A stretch of 64,000 bases of DNA from Thauera sp. (GCA_024235615.1 JACKMB010000005.1:124001-188000); one strand, 5' to 3'; counted from the first letter of the stretch, positions 1 through 11,426 are shown. Translations and numbers: made by a program. Notes: generated by a model not told the origin, from the letters alone.

Positions 1-167
1 TTGCCGACGAAGCTGTGGATCTCCTCCACGCTGCGTGCCGGGCGGGCAAGCTCGGCGAGCATGAGGTTGGCGGCGTCGGCGAGGTCGGCGATGGTGTCGA
101 GCAGGGTGCCGTCGAGGTCGAACAGCACCGCGCGCGGCGCCAGCGCCAGGCGTGCGCCCCCCCTCAT
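1..167 (-). CDS. gph: Phosphoglycolate phosphatase, N-terminal part (runs off the window edge)
   Basis: Only about the first 55 codons are present; the gene continues beyond base 1. The visible N-terminus carries the HAD-family nucleophile motif [10 protein letters not shown] near residue 15, followed by a helical stretch typical of the cap of phosphoglycolate phosphatases, which hydrolyse 2-phosphoglycolate. The ATG at 165-167 overlaps the stop codon of rpe (ATGA), so the two are probably translationally coupled. The rpe-gph pairing is common in proteobacteria and supports the call. Other HAD phosphatases cannot be excluded from this fragment alone. Confidence 0.8.
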   Translation of the reverse strand, partial: MRGGARLALAPRAVLFDLDGTLLDTIADLADAANLMLAELARPARSVEEIHSFVG

Positions 168-859
168 GCCCGCACCGTGGCCAGCTCGGCGCGCAGCGCG
201 CCCAGGATCGAGTCGTAGCGGTGCGGATCGGAGGCCTTGCCGGCGCCGAACACCGCGGAGCCGGCGACGAAGGTGTCCGCGCCGGCGCGGGCGATCTCGG
301 CGATGTTGTCGGTCTTCACCCCGCCGTCGATCTCGAGCAGGATGCGGCGGCCGCTGCGTTCCTCGTAGGCGTCCAGCTTCGCACGCGCGGCACGCAGCTT
401 GTTCAGGGTCTCGGGAATGAACTTCTGCCCGCCGAAGCCCGGGTTGACGCTCATCAGCAGCACGACGTCGAGCTTGTCCATGACGTGGTCCATCCAGTCG
501 AGCGGGGTGGCGGGGTTGAACACCAGCCCGGCCTGGCAGCCGGCGTCGCGGATCAGCCCGAGCGTGCGGTCGACATGCTCGGAGGCCTCGGGGTGGAAGG
601 TGATGACGTTGGCGCCGGCCTTGGCGAAGTCGGGGACGATGCGATCGACCGGCTTCACCATCAGGTGCACGTCGATCGGCGCCGTGGTGTGCGGGCGGAT
701 GGCCTCGCACACCAGCGGACCGATGGTGAGGTTGGGGACGTAATGGTTGTCCATGACGTCGAAGTGGATCCAGTCGGCGCCGGCGGCGATGACGTCGCGG
801 ACCTCCTCGCCGAGGCGGGCAAAATCGGCGGACAGCAGGCTGGGGGCGATGCGGTACAT
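164..859 (-). CDS. rpe: Ribulose-phosphate 3-epimerase
   Basis: This 231-residue protein has the usual family length and interconverts D-ribulose 5-phosphate and D-xylulose 5-phosphate in the pentose phosphate and Calvin pathways. It opens with the conserved [16 protein letters not shown] segment. The expected metal ligands are visible: H32 and D34 in the [13 protein letters not shown] motif, H65 in DVHLMV, and the Asp of the EIDGGV motif near residue 176. The phosphate loop [12 protein letters not shown] lies near residue 140. It has an ATG start. It sits directly upstream of gph with a 4-base overlap and about 70 bases after the gspE-like gene. Confidence 0.97.
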   Translation of the reverse strand: MYRIAPSLLSADFARLGEEVRDVIAAGADWIHFDVMDNHYVPNLTIGPLVCEAIRPHTTAPIDVHLMVKPVDRIVPDFAKAGANVITFHPEASEHVDRTLGLIRDAGCQAGLVFNPATPLDWMDHVMDKLDVVLLMSVNPGFGGQKFIPETLNKLRAARAKLDAYEERSGRRILLEIDGGVKTDNIAEIARAGADTFVAGSAVFGAGKASDPHRYDSILGALRAELATVRA

Positions 860-930
860 GGTGGTCTCCGATGCAGGTTGCTGCCCGGATTCTAACCCGG
901 GCCCCCCACGGTCGGCCGCCCCCGCCCCGC

Positions 931-3282
931 TCAGCGCACGCAGACCTTGCGCACCTGCTTCATGTCGGTGATGCCGGAGAGCACCTTCTCGATGCCGTCC
1001 TGGCGCAGCGTGCGCATGCCCTCGGCGAGCGCCTGGCCGAGGATCTGGTCGACGCGACCGCGCGACTGGATCAGGCGCTTGATCGCGTCCGAGCCGAGCA
1101 TCAGCTCGTGCAGGCCGACACGGCCCTTGTAGCCCTGGTTGCAGTGCTCGCAGCCGACCGCACGGTAGAGCCGGAAGCCGCCCTCCTTGTCACCGAAGGC
1201 CTCGCGCCAGCGCCCGAGAACGCGCTCGCGCGCGGCCCTGGGGTCGGCGGCGAAGTCCGGGGTCAGGTGCATGTCCTCGCAGTACTCGTCGAGCAGGCTG
1301 GCGAGCTCGTCCTCGCCGGCACGGTAAGGCACGCGGCACTTCAGGCACAGGCGCTTGGCCAGGCGCTGGGCGAGCACGCCGAGCAGCGCGTCGGCGAAGT
1401 TGAACGGGTCCATGCCCATGTCGAGCAGACGGACGACGGACTCCGGCGCGCTGTTGGTGTGCAGGGTCGAGAACACGAGGTGGCCGGTCAGCGAGGCCTC
1501 GATGCCGACCGAGACGGTCTCGTGGTCGCGCATCTCGCCCACCATGATCACGTCGGGGTCGGCGCGCAGGAAGGCGCGCATCATGGTGGCGAAGTCGATG
1601 CCGGCCTTGCGGTTGACCTGCACCTGGCGCAAGCCCTTCTGGGTGATCTCGACCGGGTCCTCGACGGTCCAGATCTTGGTGTCGGGGGTGTTGATGTAGC
1701 TCAGGATGGAGTGCAGCGTGGTGGTCTTGCCCGAGCCGGTGGGGCCGCACACGAAGAAGATGCCGTAGGGCTTGGCGATCGCGTTCTTGAGACGCTCGAG
1801 GTTGAAGGGCAACAGGCCGAGCTGGTCGATCGGGATCGGCTCGCTGTGGGCGAGCAGGCGCATGACCACGTCTTCCATGCCACCCTGGGTGGGCAGCGTG
1901 GCCACGCGCAGCTCGAGGTCGACCGGCGCGAACTTGCGGAAGCGGATCTTGCCGTCCTGCGGCTTGCGGCGCTCGGAGATGTCGAGGTCGCACATGATCT
2001 TGATGCGGGTGACGAGCGGGTTGCGGTAGCTCGCCGGGATCTCGATGTAGGGCACCAGCGAGCCGTCCTTGCGGAAGCGGATCTGCGTCTTCTCCTTGCC
2101 GGCGCGAGGCTCGATGTGGATGTCGGAGGCGCCCTGGCGATAGGCGTCGATGATGATCTTGTTGACCAGCTTGACGAGCTCGTTGTCGGCGGCGGCGGTG
2201 ACCTCGTCCTTGAGCGAGAGCGAGTCTTCCTCGTGGTCGTCGAGCCCCGACAGCAGATCGGAGACCGAAGCGTCGTCCAGGGTCGCACCGAAGAACTGCT
2301 CGACCGTCTGCTCGAAGTCGCGCTTGGTCGTGACCCGGTAGGTGAGGCGCTTTTTCGGCAGCACGTTCTGCGCCACGCCCGAGCTGCGCACCTGCTCGGG
2401 GTCGACGCACAGGATCACCACGCCCTCGGGGTTCTCCTCGTAGGGCAGCCACAGGCTCTTCTCGACGAACTCGCGCTTGATGTTGCGCAGCAGGTCCATC
2501 GGCTTGACGTGGTTGGCGACGAAGGGCTGGTAGGGCATGCCGAAGTAGCGCGCCGCCGCAGCGCCGAGTTCCGCCTGGCTCAGGCCGAGCTGCTCGATCA
2601 GGACATTTTCGGTACCCGCGCCGTTCTCGCGCGCCTCGCGGGTGGCGTCGGCGAACTCCTCGGCGGTGATGCGACCATCGACCACCAGCGCCTCGAAACG
2701 CGAACGCAGCCGCCCGCTCTGGCGGTTGTGGCGCAGGAAGGCGACGCCGAGCGTCTGCGCCAGCCCCATCAGGCCCTCCTCGGCCATCTTGGAGAAGGGC
2801 TCGCGGTTGAGCGTGTTGATGAGCTGCACGACCCCGAGCAGGCTGCCGGTGTCCGGATCGCGGATCGGCGCCACGAGCATCTGCCGCGAATGGAAGCCGG
2901 TGTTGGCGTCGACCTCGCGGCGCAGCTCGAGGTGTGGCGAGATGCGCCGCAGCTCATCATCGTCGTAGACGTCGCGGATATTGACCAGCTGGCCGCTGAG
3001 CGCGACGAATCCGGCGATGCTGTTCTCGCCGATCGGCAGGCGGATGCTCTGCACCCCGCTCAGCCCGGTCTTGACCCGGGTGACGATGGAGGCGCCGCCC
3101 TCCTCGAGCGCGTAGATCGTGAAGCGCTCGGCCTCGAACAGCGAGCACAGCTCGGGCGCGAGCTCGAGCATGATCTCGTCGGTGTCCTTGCTCGCATGGA
3201 TGCGATTGGTCAGCGTCTGCAAGCCCTTGAAGAAGGCGAGACGGTGCGTGACGGCACTGGACACGGATGGGTTCATTGGCAT
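931..3282 (-). CDS. GspE/PilB-family secretion ATPase with an N-terminal GAF domain
   Basis: This 783-residue protein belongs to the type II secretion/type IV pilus assembly ATPases. The order is: a GAF-like sensor domain (about residues 20-180), a GspE N-terminal domain (about 190-350), then the hexameric ATPase core. The Walker A motif [13 protein letters not shown] is near residue 511, followed by the Walker B/Asp-box region and a zinc-binding region with CLKC and [15 protein letters not shown] domain is not standard in GspE and suggests sensory or cyclic-nucleotide control. The second ATG, at 3274-3276, is 8 bases from a GGAG and may be the true start. No other secretion genes adjoin it. 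Downstream is rpe; upstream are a metallo-hydrolase and an FHA protein. Confidence 0.9.
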   Translation of the reverse strand: MPMNPSVSSAVTHRLAFFKGLQTLTNRIHASKDTDEIMLELAPELCSLFEAERFTIYALEEGGASIVTRVKTGLSGVQSIRLPIGENSIAGFVALSGQLVNIRDVYDDDELRRISPHLELRREVDANTGFHSRQMLVAPIRDPDTGSLLGVVQLINTLNREPFSKMAEEGLMGLAQTLGVAFLRHNRQSGRLRSRFEALVVDGRITAEEFADATREARENGAGTENVLIEQLGLSQAELGAAAARYFGMPYQPFVANHVKPMDLLRNIKREFVEKSLWLPYEENPEGVVILCVDPEQVRSSGVAQNVLPKKRLTYRVTTKRDFEQTVEQFFGATLDDASVSDLLSGLDDHEEDSLSLKDEVTAAADNELVKLVNKIIIDAYRQGASDIHIEPRAGKEKTQIRFRKDGSLVPYIEIPASYRNPLVTRIKIMCDLDISERRKPQDGKIRFRKFAPVDLELRVATLPTQGGMEDVVMRLLAHSEPIPIDQLGLLPFNLERLKNAIAKPYGIFFVCGPTGSGKTTTLHSILSYINTPDTKIWTVEDPVEITQKGLRQVQVNRKAGIDFATMMRAFLRADPDVIMVGEMRDHETVSVGIEASLTGHLVFSTLHTNSAPESVVRLLDMGMDPFNFADALLGVLAQRLAKRLCLKCRVPYRAGEDELASLLDEYCEDMHLTPDFAADPRAARERVLGRWREAFGDKEGGFRLYRAVGCEHCNQGYKGRVGLHELMLGSDAIKRLIQSRGRVDQILGQALAEGMRTLRQDGIEKVLSGITDMKQVRKVCVR

Positions 3283-3360
3283 GGCTCCGGCTGGAAGCGC
3301 GCCCGGGGACGAGCGCCAGCGTTCAGGGTGGCAGGGTCCGCAACGCGCTCGGTGCCCGCA

Positions 3361-4128
3361 TCAGAACTCCAGGATGTCGCCACGACCGAGCGCACGCATC
3401 CTGCGCCCGGGTGCGCAGGCCTCGAGCTGGTCGATGATGCGCTGCCCCGCGCCCGGCTTGAGGTGGCTGATGTGGATCGCCGGGGAGCCGTGGATCTCGT
3501 CGAGCACCGCACGCGCCATGCTCGGGCAGAGGTGACGCGAGGCCACCGCGAGTCCGTGCTGCTCCTCGGCGAAGGCCGTCTCGAGGATCAGGTGGCGCAG
3601 CTGCTGGCAGTCGTTGATCGCCGCGATGAGTTCGGGACAGTATGCGGTATCCCCGGAAAACACCAGCTGCCCGCCCCCGCTGTCGAGCCGGTAGGCCACC
3701 GCCGGCACGGTATGGCGCGCCGGCAGCGCGGTGATGCCGCGCCCGCCCAGGTCCCGGCGCTCGCCGACGTGGAGCGGCTGGAAGCGCATGAAGGGCTGGT
3801 GGTGGTCGGGGATCGCGGAGAAGTCGGGCCACACCAGCCAGTTGAAGATGTGCGAGTGCAGGATGCGGATGGTCTCGGGCGTCGCATGCACCTGCACCGG
3901 CGCCTGGCGCAGCTCGCCCACCGAGTCGATCATCAGCGGCAGCGCGGCGATGTGGTCGAGGTGCGCATGGGTGAGGAAGACGTGGTCGATCCGCGCCAAC
4001 TCGTCCAGCGTGAGGTCGCCGACCCCCGTCCCGCAGTCGATCAGTATGTCGTCGTCGAGCAGGAACGAGGTCGTGCGCGGCTGCGCCCCGCCGATCCCGC
4101 CGCTGCACCCCAGCACCTTGAGCTTCAT
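3361..4128 (-). CDS. Metallo-beta-lactamase-fold hydrolase
   Basis: The protein is 255 residues from the chosen ATG at 4126-4128. The conserved fold starts immediately after it (MKLKVLGCSGG), and a GGAGG lies just upstream; another ATG at 4138-4140 would add four residues. The metal motif THAHLDH (H54, H56, D58, H59) is intact, FSGDTAYC supplies the later Asp, and ISHLKPG the last His. The overall form resembles class II cyclic-nucleotide phosphodiesterase-like or RNase Z-like members, but the substrate cannot be read from sequence. It lies between gspE and an FHA-protein gene on the same strand, so it may be co-expressed with a signalling module. Confidence 0.75.
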   Translation of the reverse strand: MKLKVLGCSGGIGGAQPRTTSFLLDDDILIDCGTGVGDLTLDELARIDHVFLTHAHLDHIAALPLMIDSVGELRQAPVQVHATPETIRILHSHIFNWLVWPDFSAIPDHHQPFMRFQPLHVGERRDLGGRGITALPARHTVPAVAYRLDSGGGQLVFSGDTAYCPELIAAINDCQQLRHLILETAFAEEQHGLAVASRHLCPSMARAVLDEIHGSPAIHISHLKPGAGQRIIDQLEACAPGRRMRALGRGDILEF

Positions 4129-4242
4129 GGCCTCCGTCATCCGCGTCCGCGGCAGCCGGAGGCCACCGTGTGAACCCATGCGAAACATTAGCATCGCACG
4201 CCCCGTGGCCGCGCGGGAGAAAGTCACGCCCGTCCCGCCCGC

Positions 4243-4989
4243 TCAGGCGCGCAGGAAGAACTCCATCTTGACGCCTGCGATCTCGATGATGTCGTGGTCG
4301 CGCAGGGGGCGCGCCTGCGCGTCGATCGCGCTGCCATTGACGAGCGGGAAGCTCGCGCCCTCGACGTGGGTGATGAAGTAGCCGTGGGGTCGGCGCGTGA
4401 TGACCGCAACCTGTCGCCCCGGCTTGCCCAGCGTGGTGAGCGACTTGGTAAGCAACAGCTCTCGCCCGGCGTTGCCGCCGCTGAGCACCTGGATCACACC
4501 CTGCCCCTCGCCGCCTGCGGAGGCGGCGGTTGCGGCCGCGGCGGCGGCGCCGGCCTGGCGTGCCGCAGCGGAGAGGATCTGCGTGTCGCTCGGAGCCGGC
4601 GCACCCGGCGGCAGCACGGTCTCGGTCGTGGCGCGCGGCATCTCGAAGGCCTTGTAGGCGGCAGTCTCGATCATCTCGGACGGCGCCAGCCCCGGCTTGG
4701 CGTCATCCAGGATGTACTTGATGCGGTACTTGCCGAGCTCGATGACGTCGTTGTTGCGCAGCACGTTCTTCTTGACCGGCTGGCCGTTGAGGTAGGTGCC
4801 GTTGGTGCTGTTCTGGTCCTCGAGGAAGGCGTCGTTGGTGATGCAGGTGATCACCGCGTGATGGCCGCTGATCGCGAGATTGTCGATCTGGATGTCGTTG
4901 TCCGGCTTGCGCCCGATCGTGGTGCGCTCCTTGACGAGCGCCATCTCCTTGAGCACCAGCCCGTCCATGCTGAGAACCAACTTCGGCAT
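4243..4989 (-). CDS. Protein with two FHA domains
   Basis: The chosen ATG (4987-4989) gives 248 residues beginning MPKLVLSMDG; an in-frame ATG two codons upstream is possible. The first FHA domain (about residues 15-85) has the canonical phosphothreonine-binding elements IGRKPDNDI, the SGHH motif and NGTYLNG. After an Ala-rich linker, a second, divergent FHA-like domain (about 165-245) has LGKPGR and HVEG but lacks the clear S..H element. FHA proteins bind phosphothreonine partners and act in signalling or secretion control. No kinase or phosphatase gene is adjacent. The gene lies downstream of the sucCD terminator. Confidence 0.85.
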   Translation of the reverse strand: MPKLVLSMDGLVLKEMALVKERTTIGRKPDNDIQIDNLAISGHHAVITCITNDAFLEDQNSTNGTYLNGQPVKKNVLRNNDVIELGKYRIKYILDDAKPGLAPSEMIETAAYKAFEMPRATTETVLPPGAPAPSDTQILSAAARQAGAAAAAATAASAGGEGQGVIQVLSGGNAGRELLLTKSLTTLGKPGRQVAVITRRPHGYFITHVEGASFPLVNGSAIDAQARPLRDHDIIEIAGVKMEFFLRA

Positions 4990-5083
4990 GCCCATACCCG
5001 TGTGTAAGTGGAACGACCGGCGCGCCCGCGCCGCCTGCGAGGAATCCGTCGCCCATTCTAGCGCGCGCACCGCGCCGGTTAAC

Positions 5084-5112
5084 AAAAAAGGGCGCCGGAA
5101 GATCCGGCGCCC
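5084..5112 (-). terminator. Rho-independent terminator of sucCD
   Basis: On the minus strand a 10-bp GC-rich stem (arms 5090-5099 and 5103-5112) with a 3-base loop is followed by six U residues at 5089-5084. It lies 23 bases after the sucD stop and separates sucCD from the FHA gene. Confidence 0.9.
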
Positions 5113-5135
5113 CTGCATATGCCCCGAGGGACGGC

Positions 5136-6029
5136 TTACAGCATCGCCTTGAGCAGCTTGGCCATCTCGGACGGGTTGCGCGTCACCTTGAAGCCGCACT
5201 CTTCCATGATGGCGAGCTTGGCGTCGGCGGTGTCGGCGCCGCCGGAGATCAGCGCACCGGCGTGGCCCATGCGCTTGCCGGCCGGCGCGGTGACGCCGGC
5301 GATGAAGCCGACGATCGGCTTCTTCATGTTGGCCTTGCACCACTGCGCGGCTTCGGCTTCGTCAGGACCGCCGATCTCGCCGATCATGATCACCGCGTCG
5401 GTGTCCGGATCGTCGTTGAACATGCGCATCACGTCGATGTGCTTGAGGCCGTTGATCGGGTCGCCGCCGATGCCGACCGCCGAGGACTGGCCGAGGCCGA
5501 TCTCGGTGAGCTGGGCGACGGCTTCATAGGTCAGCGTGCCGGAGCGCGAGACCACGCCGATGCGGCCCTTGCGGTGGATGTGGCCGGGCATGATGCCGAT
5601 CTTGATCTCGTCGGGCGTGATCAGGCCGGGGCAGTTGGGGCCGAGCAGCAGGGTTTCCTTGCCGCCGGCGGCGACCTTCTGCTTCATCTTGTTGCGCACG
5701 ACCAGCATGTCGCGGACCGGGATGCCCTCGGTGATGCAGATCGCCAGATCGAGATCGGCCTCGCAGGCCTCCCAGATCGCGGCAGCCGCGCCGGCGGGCG
5801 GCACGTAAATCACCGAGACGGTGGCGCCGGTGGCGTCCTTGGCGTCCTTGACCGAGCCGTAGATGGGCACGTCGAGGATCTTCTCGCCGGCCTTCTTCGG
5901 GTTCACGCCGGCGACGAAGCAGTTCTTGCCGTTGGCGTACTCGATGCACTTCTCGGTGTGGAACTGGCCGGTCTTGCCGGTGATGCCCTGGGTGATGACC
6001 TTGGTGTCTTTGTTGATCAGGATGGACAT
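5136..6029 (-). CDS. sucD: Succinate-CoA ligase (ADP-forming), alpha subunit
   Basis: This 297-residue protein has family-typical length. It is the CoA-binding, phosphohistidine-carrying subunit of the TCA-cycle enzyme that makes ATP from succinyl-CoA. The N-terminal CoA-binding Rossmann fold includes [11 protein letters not shown]; the phosphorylated active-site His is in the segment [11 protein letters not shown] near residue 247. It has an ATG start and lies 12 bases downstream of sucC, forming a two-gene operon closed by a strong terminator. Confidence 0.98.
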   Translation of the reverse strand: MSILINKDTKVITQGITGKTGQFHTEKCIEYANGKNCFVAGVNPKKAGEKILDVPIYGSVKDAKDATGATVSVIYVPPAGAAAAIWEACEADLDLAICITEGIPVRDMLVVRNKMKQKVAAGGKETLLLGPNCPGLITPDEIKIGIMPGHIHRKGRIGVVSRSGTLTYEAVAQLTEIGLGQSSAVGIGGDPINGLKHIDVMRMFNDDPDTDAVIMIGEIGGPDEAEAAQWCKANMKKPIVGFIAGVTAPAGKRMGHAGALISGGADTADAKLAIMEECGFKVTRNPSEMAKLLKAML

Positions 6030-6041
6030 TCGAAGCTCTCC

Positions 6042-7202
6042 TTACTTGACCGCAGCGACGATCTTGGTCGCGGCTTCCGCCATCGTGTCGGCGGTGATGA
6101 TCGGCAGACCCGAGTCGGCGAGGATCTTCTTGCCGAGGTCTTCGTTGGTGCCTTTCATGCGCACCACGAGCGGGACGGAGAGATGAACTTCCTTGGCCGC
6201 AGCGACCACGCCGGTGGCGATGGTGTCGCAGCGCATGATGCCGCCGAAGATGTTGACCAGGATGCCCTTGACCTTGGGGTTCTTGAGCATGATCTTGAAG
6301 GCTTCGGTGACCTTCTCGGTGGTCGCGCCGCCGCCGACGTCGAGGAAGTTGGCCGGCTCGGCGCCGAACAGCTTGATCGTGTCCATGGTGGCCATCGCCA
6401 GGCCGGCACCGTTCACCAGGCAGCCGATGTTGCCGTCGAGGCTGATGTAGGCGAGGTCGAACTTGGAGGCCTCGATCTCGTCGGCGTCCTCTTCGTCGAA
6501 GTCGCGGAAATCGACGATCTCCGGGTGACGGTAGAGGGCGTTGGAGTCGAAGTTGAACTTGGCGTCCAGAGCCTTGATGTTGCCGTTGCCTTCGAGGATC
6601 AGCGGGTTGATCTCCGCCAGCGAGGCATCGGTCTCCATGTAGCAGGTGTAGAGCTTCTTGAAGGCATCGACCGCCTTGGCGACCGAGCCTTCCGGCACGC
6701 CGATGCCCTTCGCGAGATCGGTGGCCTGCGCATCGGTCAGGCCGACGAGCGGATCGACGAAGACCTTGATGATCTTCTCGGGGGTGCTGTGGGCGACTTC
6801 CTCGATGTCCATGCCGCCTTCGGAGGAAGCCATCATGGCGACCGTCTGGGTGGCACGGTCGGTCAGCGCGGCGACGTAGTACTCGTGCTTGATGTCGGCG
6901 CCTTCCTCGATCAGCAGGTTGCGCACCTTCTGGCCCTCGGGGCCGGTCTGGTGGGTCACGAGCTGCATGCCGAGGATGTCGTTGGCGTGCTGGCGCACTT
7001 CGTCGAGCGAGCGGGCGAGCTTGACGCCGCCGCCCTTGCCGCGGCCGCCGGCGTGGATCTGGGCCTTGACCACCCAGATCTTGCCGCCGAGTTCCTCGGC
7101 CGCCTTCACGGCAGCGTCCACCGATACGCAGTGGAAACCGCGCGGCGTGACGACGCCGTACTTCCTCAACAGTTCTTTTGCCTGATACTCATGAATTTTC
7201 AT
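6042..7202 (-). CDS. sucC: Succinate-CoA ligase (ADP-forming), beta subunit
   Basis: From the ATG at 7200-7202 the protein has 386 residues, close to the E. coli length, and begins with the family-typical [12 protein letters not shown]. It carries an ATP-grasp nucleotide-binding domain in the N-terminal two-thirds (glycine-rich [12 protein letters not shown] near residue 52) and the C-terminal succinate/CoA ligase domain with NIFGGI. An AGGG lies 6 bases upstream. The longer open frame upstream shows no conserved residues. It precedes sucD in the operon. Confidence 0.97.
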   Translation of the reverse strand: MKIHEYQAKELLRKYGVVTPRGFHCVSVDAAVKAAEELGGKIWVVKAQIHAGGRGKGGGVKLARSLDEVRQHANDILGMQLVTHQTGPEGQKVRNLLIEEGADIKHEYYVAALTDRATQTVAMMASSEGGMDIEEVAHSTPEKIIKVFVDPLVGLTDAQATDLAKGIGVPEGSVAKAVDAFKKLYTCYMETDASLAEINPLILEGNGNIKALDAKFNFDSNALYRHPEIVDFRDFDEEDADEIEASKFDLAYISLDGNIGCLVNGAGLAMATMDTIKLFGAEPANFLDVGGGATTEKVTEAFKIMLKNPKVKGILVNIFGGIMRCDTIATGVVAAAKEVHLSVPLVVRMKGTNEDLGKKILADSGLPIITADTMAEAATKIVAAVK

Positions 7203-7609
7203 GGTTGCCCTTCGATCGAAGCCGCGACGGCGGCAGCCGGCGCGAACAGGTTGATGGCATGCTTCGGAGCGCTCGCTCCACGACGGGCGCCGTCTCCCTC
7301 GACCGTCGCCCACCGCATTTGAATCGGGACCCCCCGACCCGACCCGCGGACCGGACGCACACGCCGCGGTCGCAAGACCCCATAATTATAACTGGTTTTG
7401 CGCGGTGCACAGGCATGGGTCCGAAGCGCGCCGCGGCGCTTGCGAAGGCATCACGGGCGCCCGCCTCTTGTCCCGAGGGCGGCGGGAAACGCCGATTAGT
7501 TCACACCCCGGGCGAAACACGAACGGATTGCGCAACGAGTCGCTGGAATGGCGGAGACGACTCTGCTAAAACTCGGCAATCCAAAGATCCACCGCCGGAT
7601 GCGCGGAAC
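7203..7609. other. Divergent intergenic region sucC / FimV-like gene
   Basis: This is about 400 bases between divergent genes. Apart from the TATAAT noted on the minus strand, I see no hairpin with a U-tract, no repeat and no convincing small gene. The segment holds the promoters of both neighbours by position. The frames crossing it have no recognisable protein. Confidence 0.6.
7385..7390 (-). promoter_or_regulatory. Candidate -10 element for sucCD
   Basis: The minus strand reads TATAAT here, the only perfect -10 hexamer in the gap, inside an A/T-rich patch. No good -35 is present at 16-18 bases. A transcript from here would have a leader of about 175 bases before sucC. Confidence 0.35.
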
Positions 7610-9424
7610 ATGAACAACAACAACCTGCCGCTCGCAATCGCCCTCGCCGCCGCATTCCTCGGCGCCAGCCCACAAGCGGCCGCAGCCGCGCTTGGCGAGG
7701 TGGCCGCCCTGTCGGCGATGGGGGAAAGCTTTCGTGCGGAGATCCGGCTTCCGGGCGCGACCCGCTCGGACGCGGAATGCTATCGCGTCGTTTCCGTTCC
7801 GGGTGGCGAATTCCCCACCCTGCAGCAAGCCCGCTTCGACGTCGCCGGCACCGGCGCCAACGCCCGCCTGGTGGTGCGAGACGCCGCTCGCGTCGGCGAA
7901 CCGGTGTTGCGGCTGATCATCGAGAACGTCTGCGAATCGCGCCTTCGTCGCGAATACACCCTGCTGATGCCTTTCGGGCCGAGCGCACAGCGGCCCGCCA
8001 CGGCGGCGGCCCCCGCCGCCACGCCACGCCCCGCGGCGCGCGCACCGGCAACGCGTCCGGCCCCTCCGGCACGACCCGCATCCAAGCCTCGTGCACGCAC
8101 CCTCAGCACCACCGGCGGCGAGTCGCTCCTCACCCTGGCCGAGTCCTTGTATCCGGACGACGACAGGGCACGAGCCCGCTTCATCGAGGCGACCGCCGCG
8201 GCCAACCCGAAGCTGTTCGCGGACATCGCCGCGCTGACCCGCGTCCTGCCCGCCGGAACCACGCTGCGCATGCCCGACCTGCGCGCGCAGCGTTCCGCAA
8301 CTCGCTCGCCGCCGCCCGAGGTCACCCCCGCCCCCGCGGCCCAGGGCCCGGATCGGCTGGTGGTCGACAAGGCGCTCGCCACCCGCGGCCCCGGAACATC
8401 CACGCCCGCGACCACGGCCAGCGACGGGCCGCGCAGTCACGCCGAGCGCGAGCGCGCGCTCGCCGCAGCGATCGACCGCAGCATCATCGCCGAGATGGAA
8501 CTGCTCGCCCGGATCAAGGAGCTCGAGGAGATCCAGGCAGCCCTGAAGGAGCGCGTGCTCGCCATGCAGGCGAAGGCGCCCCCGCCGGCCGCTGCGGCCA
8601 TCGCGGTCGCCGCCGCCCCGCCGCCCCCGCCGCCACCCGTAGCGGAAGCAGCGGCTGAGGCCACCCCGGCGGCGGTCGATCGCGAGGCCGGCTGGAAAAG
8701 CGACGGCTACCTGTTCGCCGGGCTCGGCCTCGCCGCGCTGGCCGTCGTGGCGCTGCTGCGCCGTTCGAGGCGCCCGGCGCGCCTCGCAGCACCCAGCCGG
8801 CCTGCGGACACGGCGACCGCCACCGCATTGGGCAACGCCGAGCCCCGCAAGGGGCGGGCACGTGCAGAAGATGCCGGCTTCGGCTTCGGCATCGGCACCG
8901 TGGACACCCGCCTCGAGTGGCCTGCGGGCACCGAGACCGAGGTCATCCAGGAACACAAGTCCGCAGTCGAGCTCGCCGACATCATGATGAGCTTCGGTCG
9001 CGTCCGCGGCGCGGCCGAGACCCTCGCCGAGTTCATCCGCGGCAACCCGCGCGAGGCGGTCACGCCCTGGCTCAAGCTGCTCGAGGTCTACCGTGCCGCC
9101 GGGCTGCGCGACGAGTTCAACGCGATCGCCGGGGAGCTCAACAAGACCTTCAACGTCACCACGGTGAACTGGCAGAGCTACGACGCGCTGCGCGCCTCGA
9201 AGATGAGCCTGGAAGACCTGCCGCATATCTGCGAGAGCCTGCAGAAGACCTGGCGCACCACCGCGTGCCAGCGCTACCTGCAGCAGCTGCTGCGCGACAA
9301 CCGCAACGGCACCCGCGCCGGCTTCCCGTTCTCGGTGATCGACGAGATCCTCACCCTCACCGCGATCCTCGAGGAGGACCTCGGCCCCTGCCCGCCGGCA
9401 GGGAGCGCGAGCACCCAGCGCTAG
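7610..9424 (+). CDS. FimV-like protein (type IV pilus/pole-organising family)
   Basis: The 604-residue protein begins at ATG 7610 with a signal peptide (LPLAIALAAAFLGASPQAAAAA). Residues 25-125 match the FimV N-terminal domain (LGEVAALSAMGESFRAEI, the CYRV motif, REYTLLMPF). A Pro/Ala-rich linker is followed by a LysM-like segment (about 165-225), a short coiled coil, a second Pro-rich stretch, one transmembrane helix (about 364-382) and a C-terminal helical domain of about 170 residues rich in Glu, Leu and Trp. That matches the periplasmic peptidoglycan-binding plus cytoplasmic TPR-like layout of FimV/HubP, although the protein is shorter than Pseudomonas FimV. Its stop codon shares the palindrome CTAG with the convergent Nif3-family gene. 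Confidence 0.75.
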   Translation: MNNNNLPLAIALAAAFLGASPQAAAAALGEVAALSAMGESFRAEIRLPGATRSDAECYRVVSVPGGEFPTLQQARFDVAGTGANARLVVRDAARVGEPVLRLIIENVCESRLRREYTLLMPFGPSAQRPATAAAPAATPRPAARAPATRPAPPARPASKPRARTLSTTGGESLLTLAESLYPDDDRARARFIEATAAANPKLFADIAALTRVLPAGTTLRMPDLRAQRSATRSPPPEVTPAPAAQGPDRLVVDKALATRGPGTSTPATTASDGPRSHAERERALAAAIDRSIIAEMELLARIKELEEIQAALKERVLAMQAKAPPPAAAAIAVAAAPPPPPPPVAEAAAEATPAAVDREAGWKSDGYLFAGLGLAALAVVALLRRSRRPARLAAPSRPADTATATALGNAEPRKGRARAEDAGFGFGIGTVDTRLEWPAGTETEVIQEHKSAVELADIMMSFGRVRGAAETLAEFIRGNPREAVTPWLKLLEVYRAAGLRDEFNAIAGELNKTFNVTTVNWQSYDALRASKMSLEDLPHICESLQKTWRTTACQRYLQQLLRDNRNGTRAGFPFSVIDEILTLTAILEEDLGPCPPAGSASTQR

Positions 9425-10170
9425 ACGGGGTTGTCGAGGTCGACGAAGCGGGCCTCCAGCCCGAGCACCTCGTTCAGGTAGTGCGCGATCGCGCGCGCTC
9501 CATAACGCTCGGTGGCATGGTGACCGGCGGCGATGTACGGCACGCCCGACTCGCGCGCCAGATGCACCGTAGGCTCTGAGATTTCGCCCGACACGTAGAG
9601 GTCGGCACCGGCCAGGATCGCCTGCTCGAAGAAGCCTTGCGCCGCGCCGGTACACCAGGCGATCCGGCGCACCCGACGCTCGCCGTCGCCGACCAGCATC
9701 GGCTCGCGCCCGAGCCGGGCCGCGAGCGCGCGCGCGATCTCCTGCGCTGACTGGCCCTCCTCCTCCGGACGGCCGATCCAGCCCAGCTCCTGGTCGGCGA
9801 AGCGCGCCTCGCCCTGCCAGCCCATCAGGCACGCGAGCTGCGCGTTGTTGCCGAACTCGGCGTGCACGTCGAGCGGCAGGTGGTAGGCGAACAGGCTGAT
9901 GTCGTTGGCGAGCAGGGTGCGCAGGCGGCGACGCCGGAAGCCGGTCACGCGGCCGTCGTCGCCCTTCCAGAACAGGCCGTGATGAACGAAGACGGCGTCA
10001 TGACCACCGGCGACCGCGAGGTCGAGCAGCGCCTGGCTCGCGGTCACCCCGCACAGCACGCGCAGCACCTCGGGGCGTCCTTCCACTTGCAGACCGTTTG
10101 GGCAATAATCCTTCAGCCGTGGAGCGTCGAGCAGGGTGTCGAGATGATCCCCGAGTTCGGTGAGCTGCAT
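9421..10170 (-). CDS. Nif3-like dinuclear metal centre protein
   Basis: This 249-residue protein is a full-length member of the Nif3/YbgI family (often labelled GTP cyclohydrolase 1 type 2-like). Metal-binding residues are visible in the FVHHGLFW motif near residue 68 and in the C-terminal AAGHHATERYG motif near residue 219. The biochemical role of the family is not settled. It has an ATG start with GGAGG close upstream. It is divergent from the downstream protease gene and convergent with the FimV-like gene. Confidence 0.93.
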   Translation of the reverse strand: MQLTELGDHLDTLLDAPRLKDYCPNGLQVEGRPEVLRVLCGVTASQALLDLAVAGGHDAVFVHHGLFWKGDDGRVTGFRRRRLRTLLANDISLFAYHLPLDVHAEFGNNAQLACLMGWQGEARFADQELGWIGRPEEEGQSAQEIARALAARLGREPMLVGDGERRVRRIAWCTGAAQGFFEQAILAGADLYVSGEISEPTVHLARESGVPYIAAGHHATERYGARAIAHYLNEVLGLEARFVDLDNPV

Positions 10171-10274
10171 GCATCCTCCTTCGTCTTCCTCGTCTTCCCT
10201 GCGCGCGCGGCTTCACGACCGGGCAGCGCCGCGACAGGTCGGGCGCGCGCCCCTCTTCTTTCAAGTCCCACATT

Positions 10275-11426
<1,152 letters not shown>

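Noticed and set aside
860-930. Terminator between gspE and rpe
   Set aside because: Only a 6-bp stem (883-888 with 897-902) and no U-tract.
871-4173. Very long plus-strand open frame (1100 codons)
   Set aside because: It is antisense to gspE and the metallo-hydrolase gene, both with clear family motifs; long antisense frames are expected at this GC content, and its product is low-complexity.
4129-4227. Upstream-extended start of the metallo-hydrolase gene
   Set aside because: The 33 extra codons contain no conserved residues, and the fold begins directly at the ATG at 4128.
5262-7322. Long plus-strand open frame (686 codons)
   Set aside because: Antisense to sucD and sucC; no family motif.
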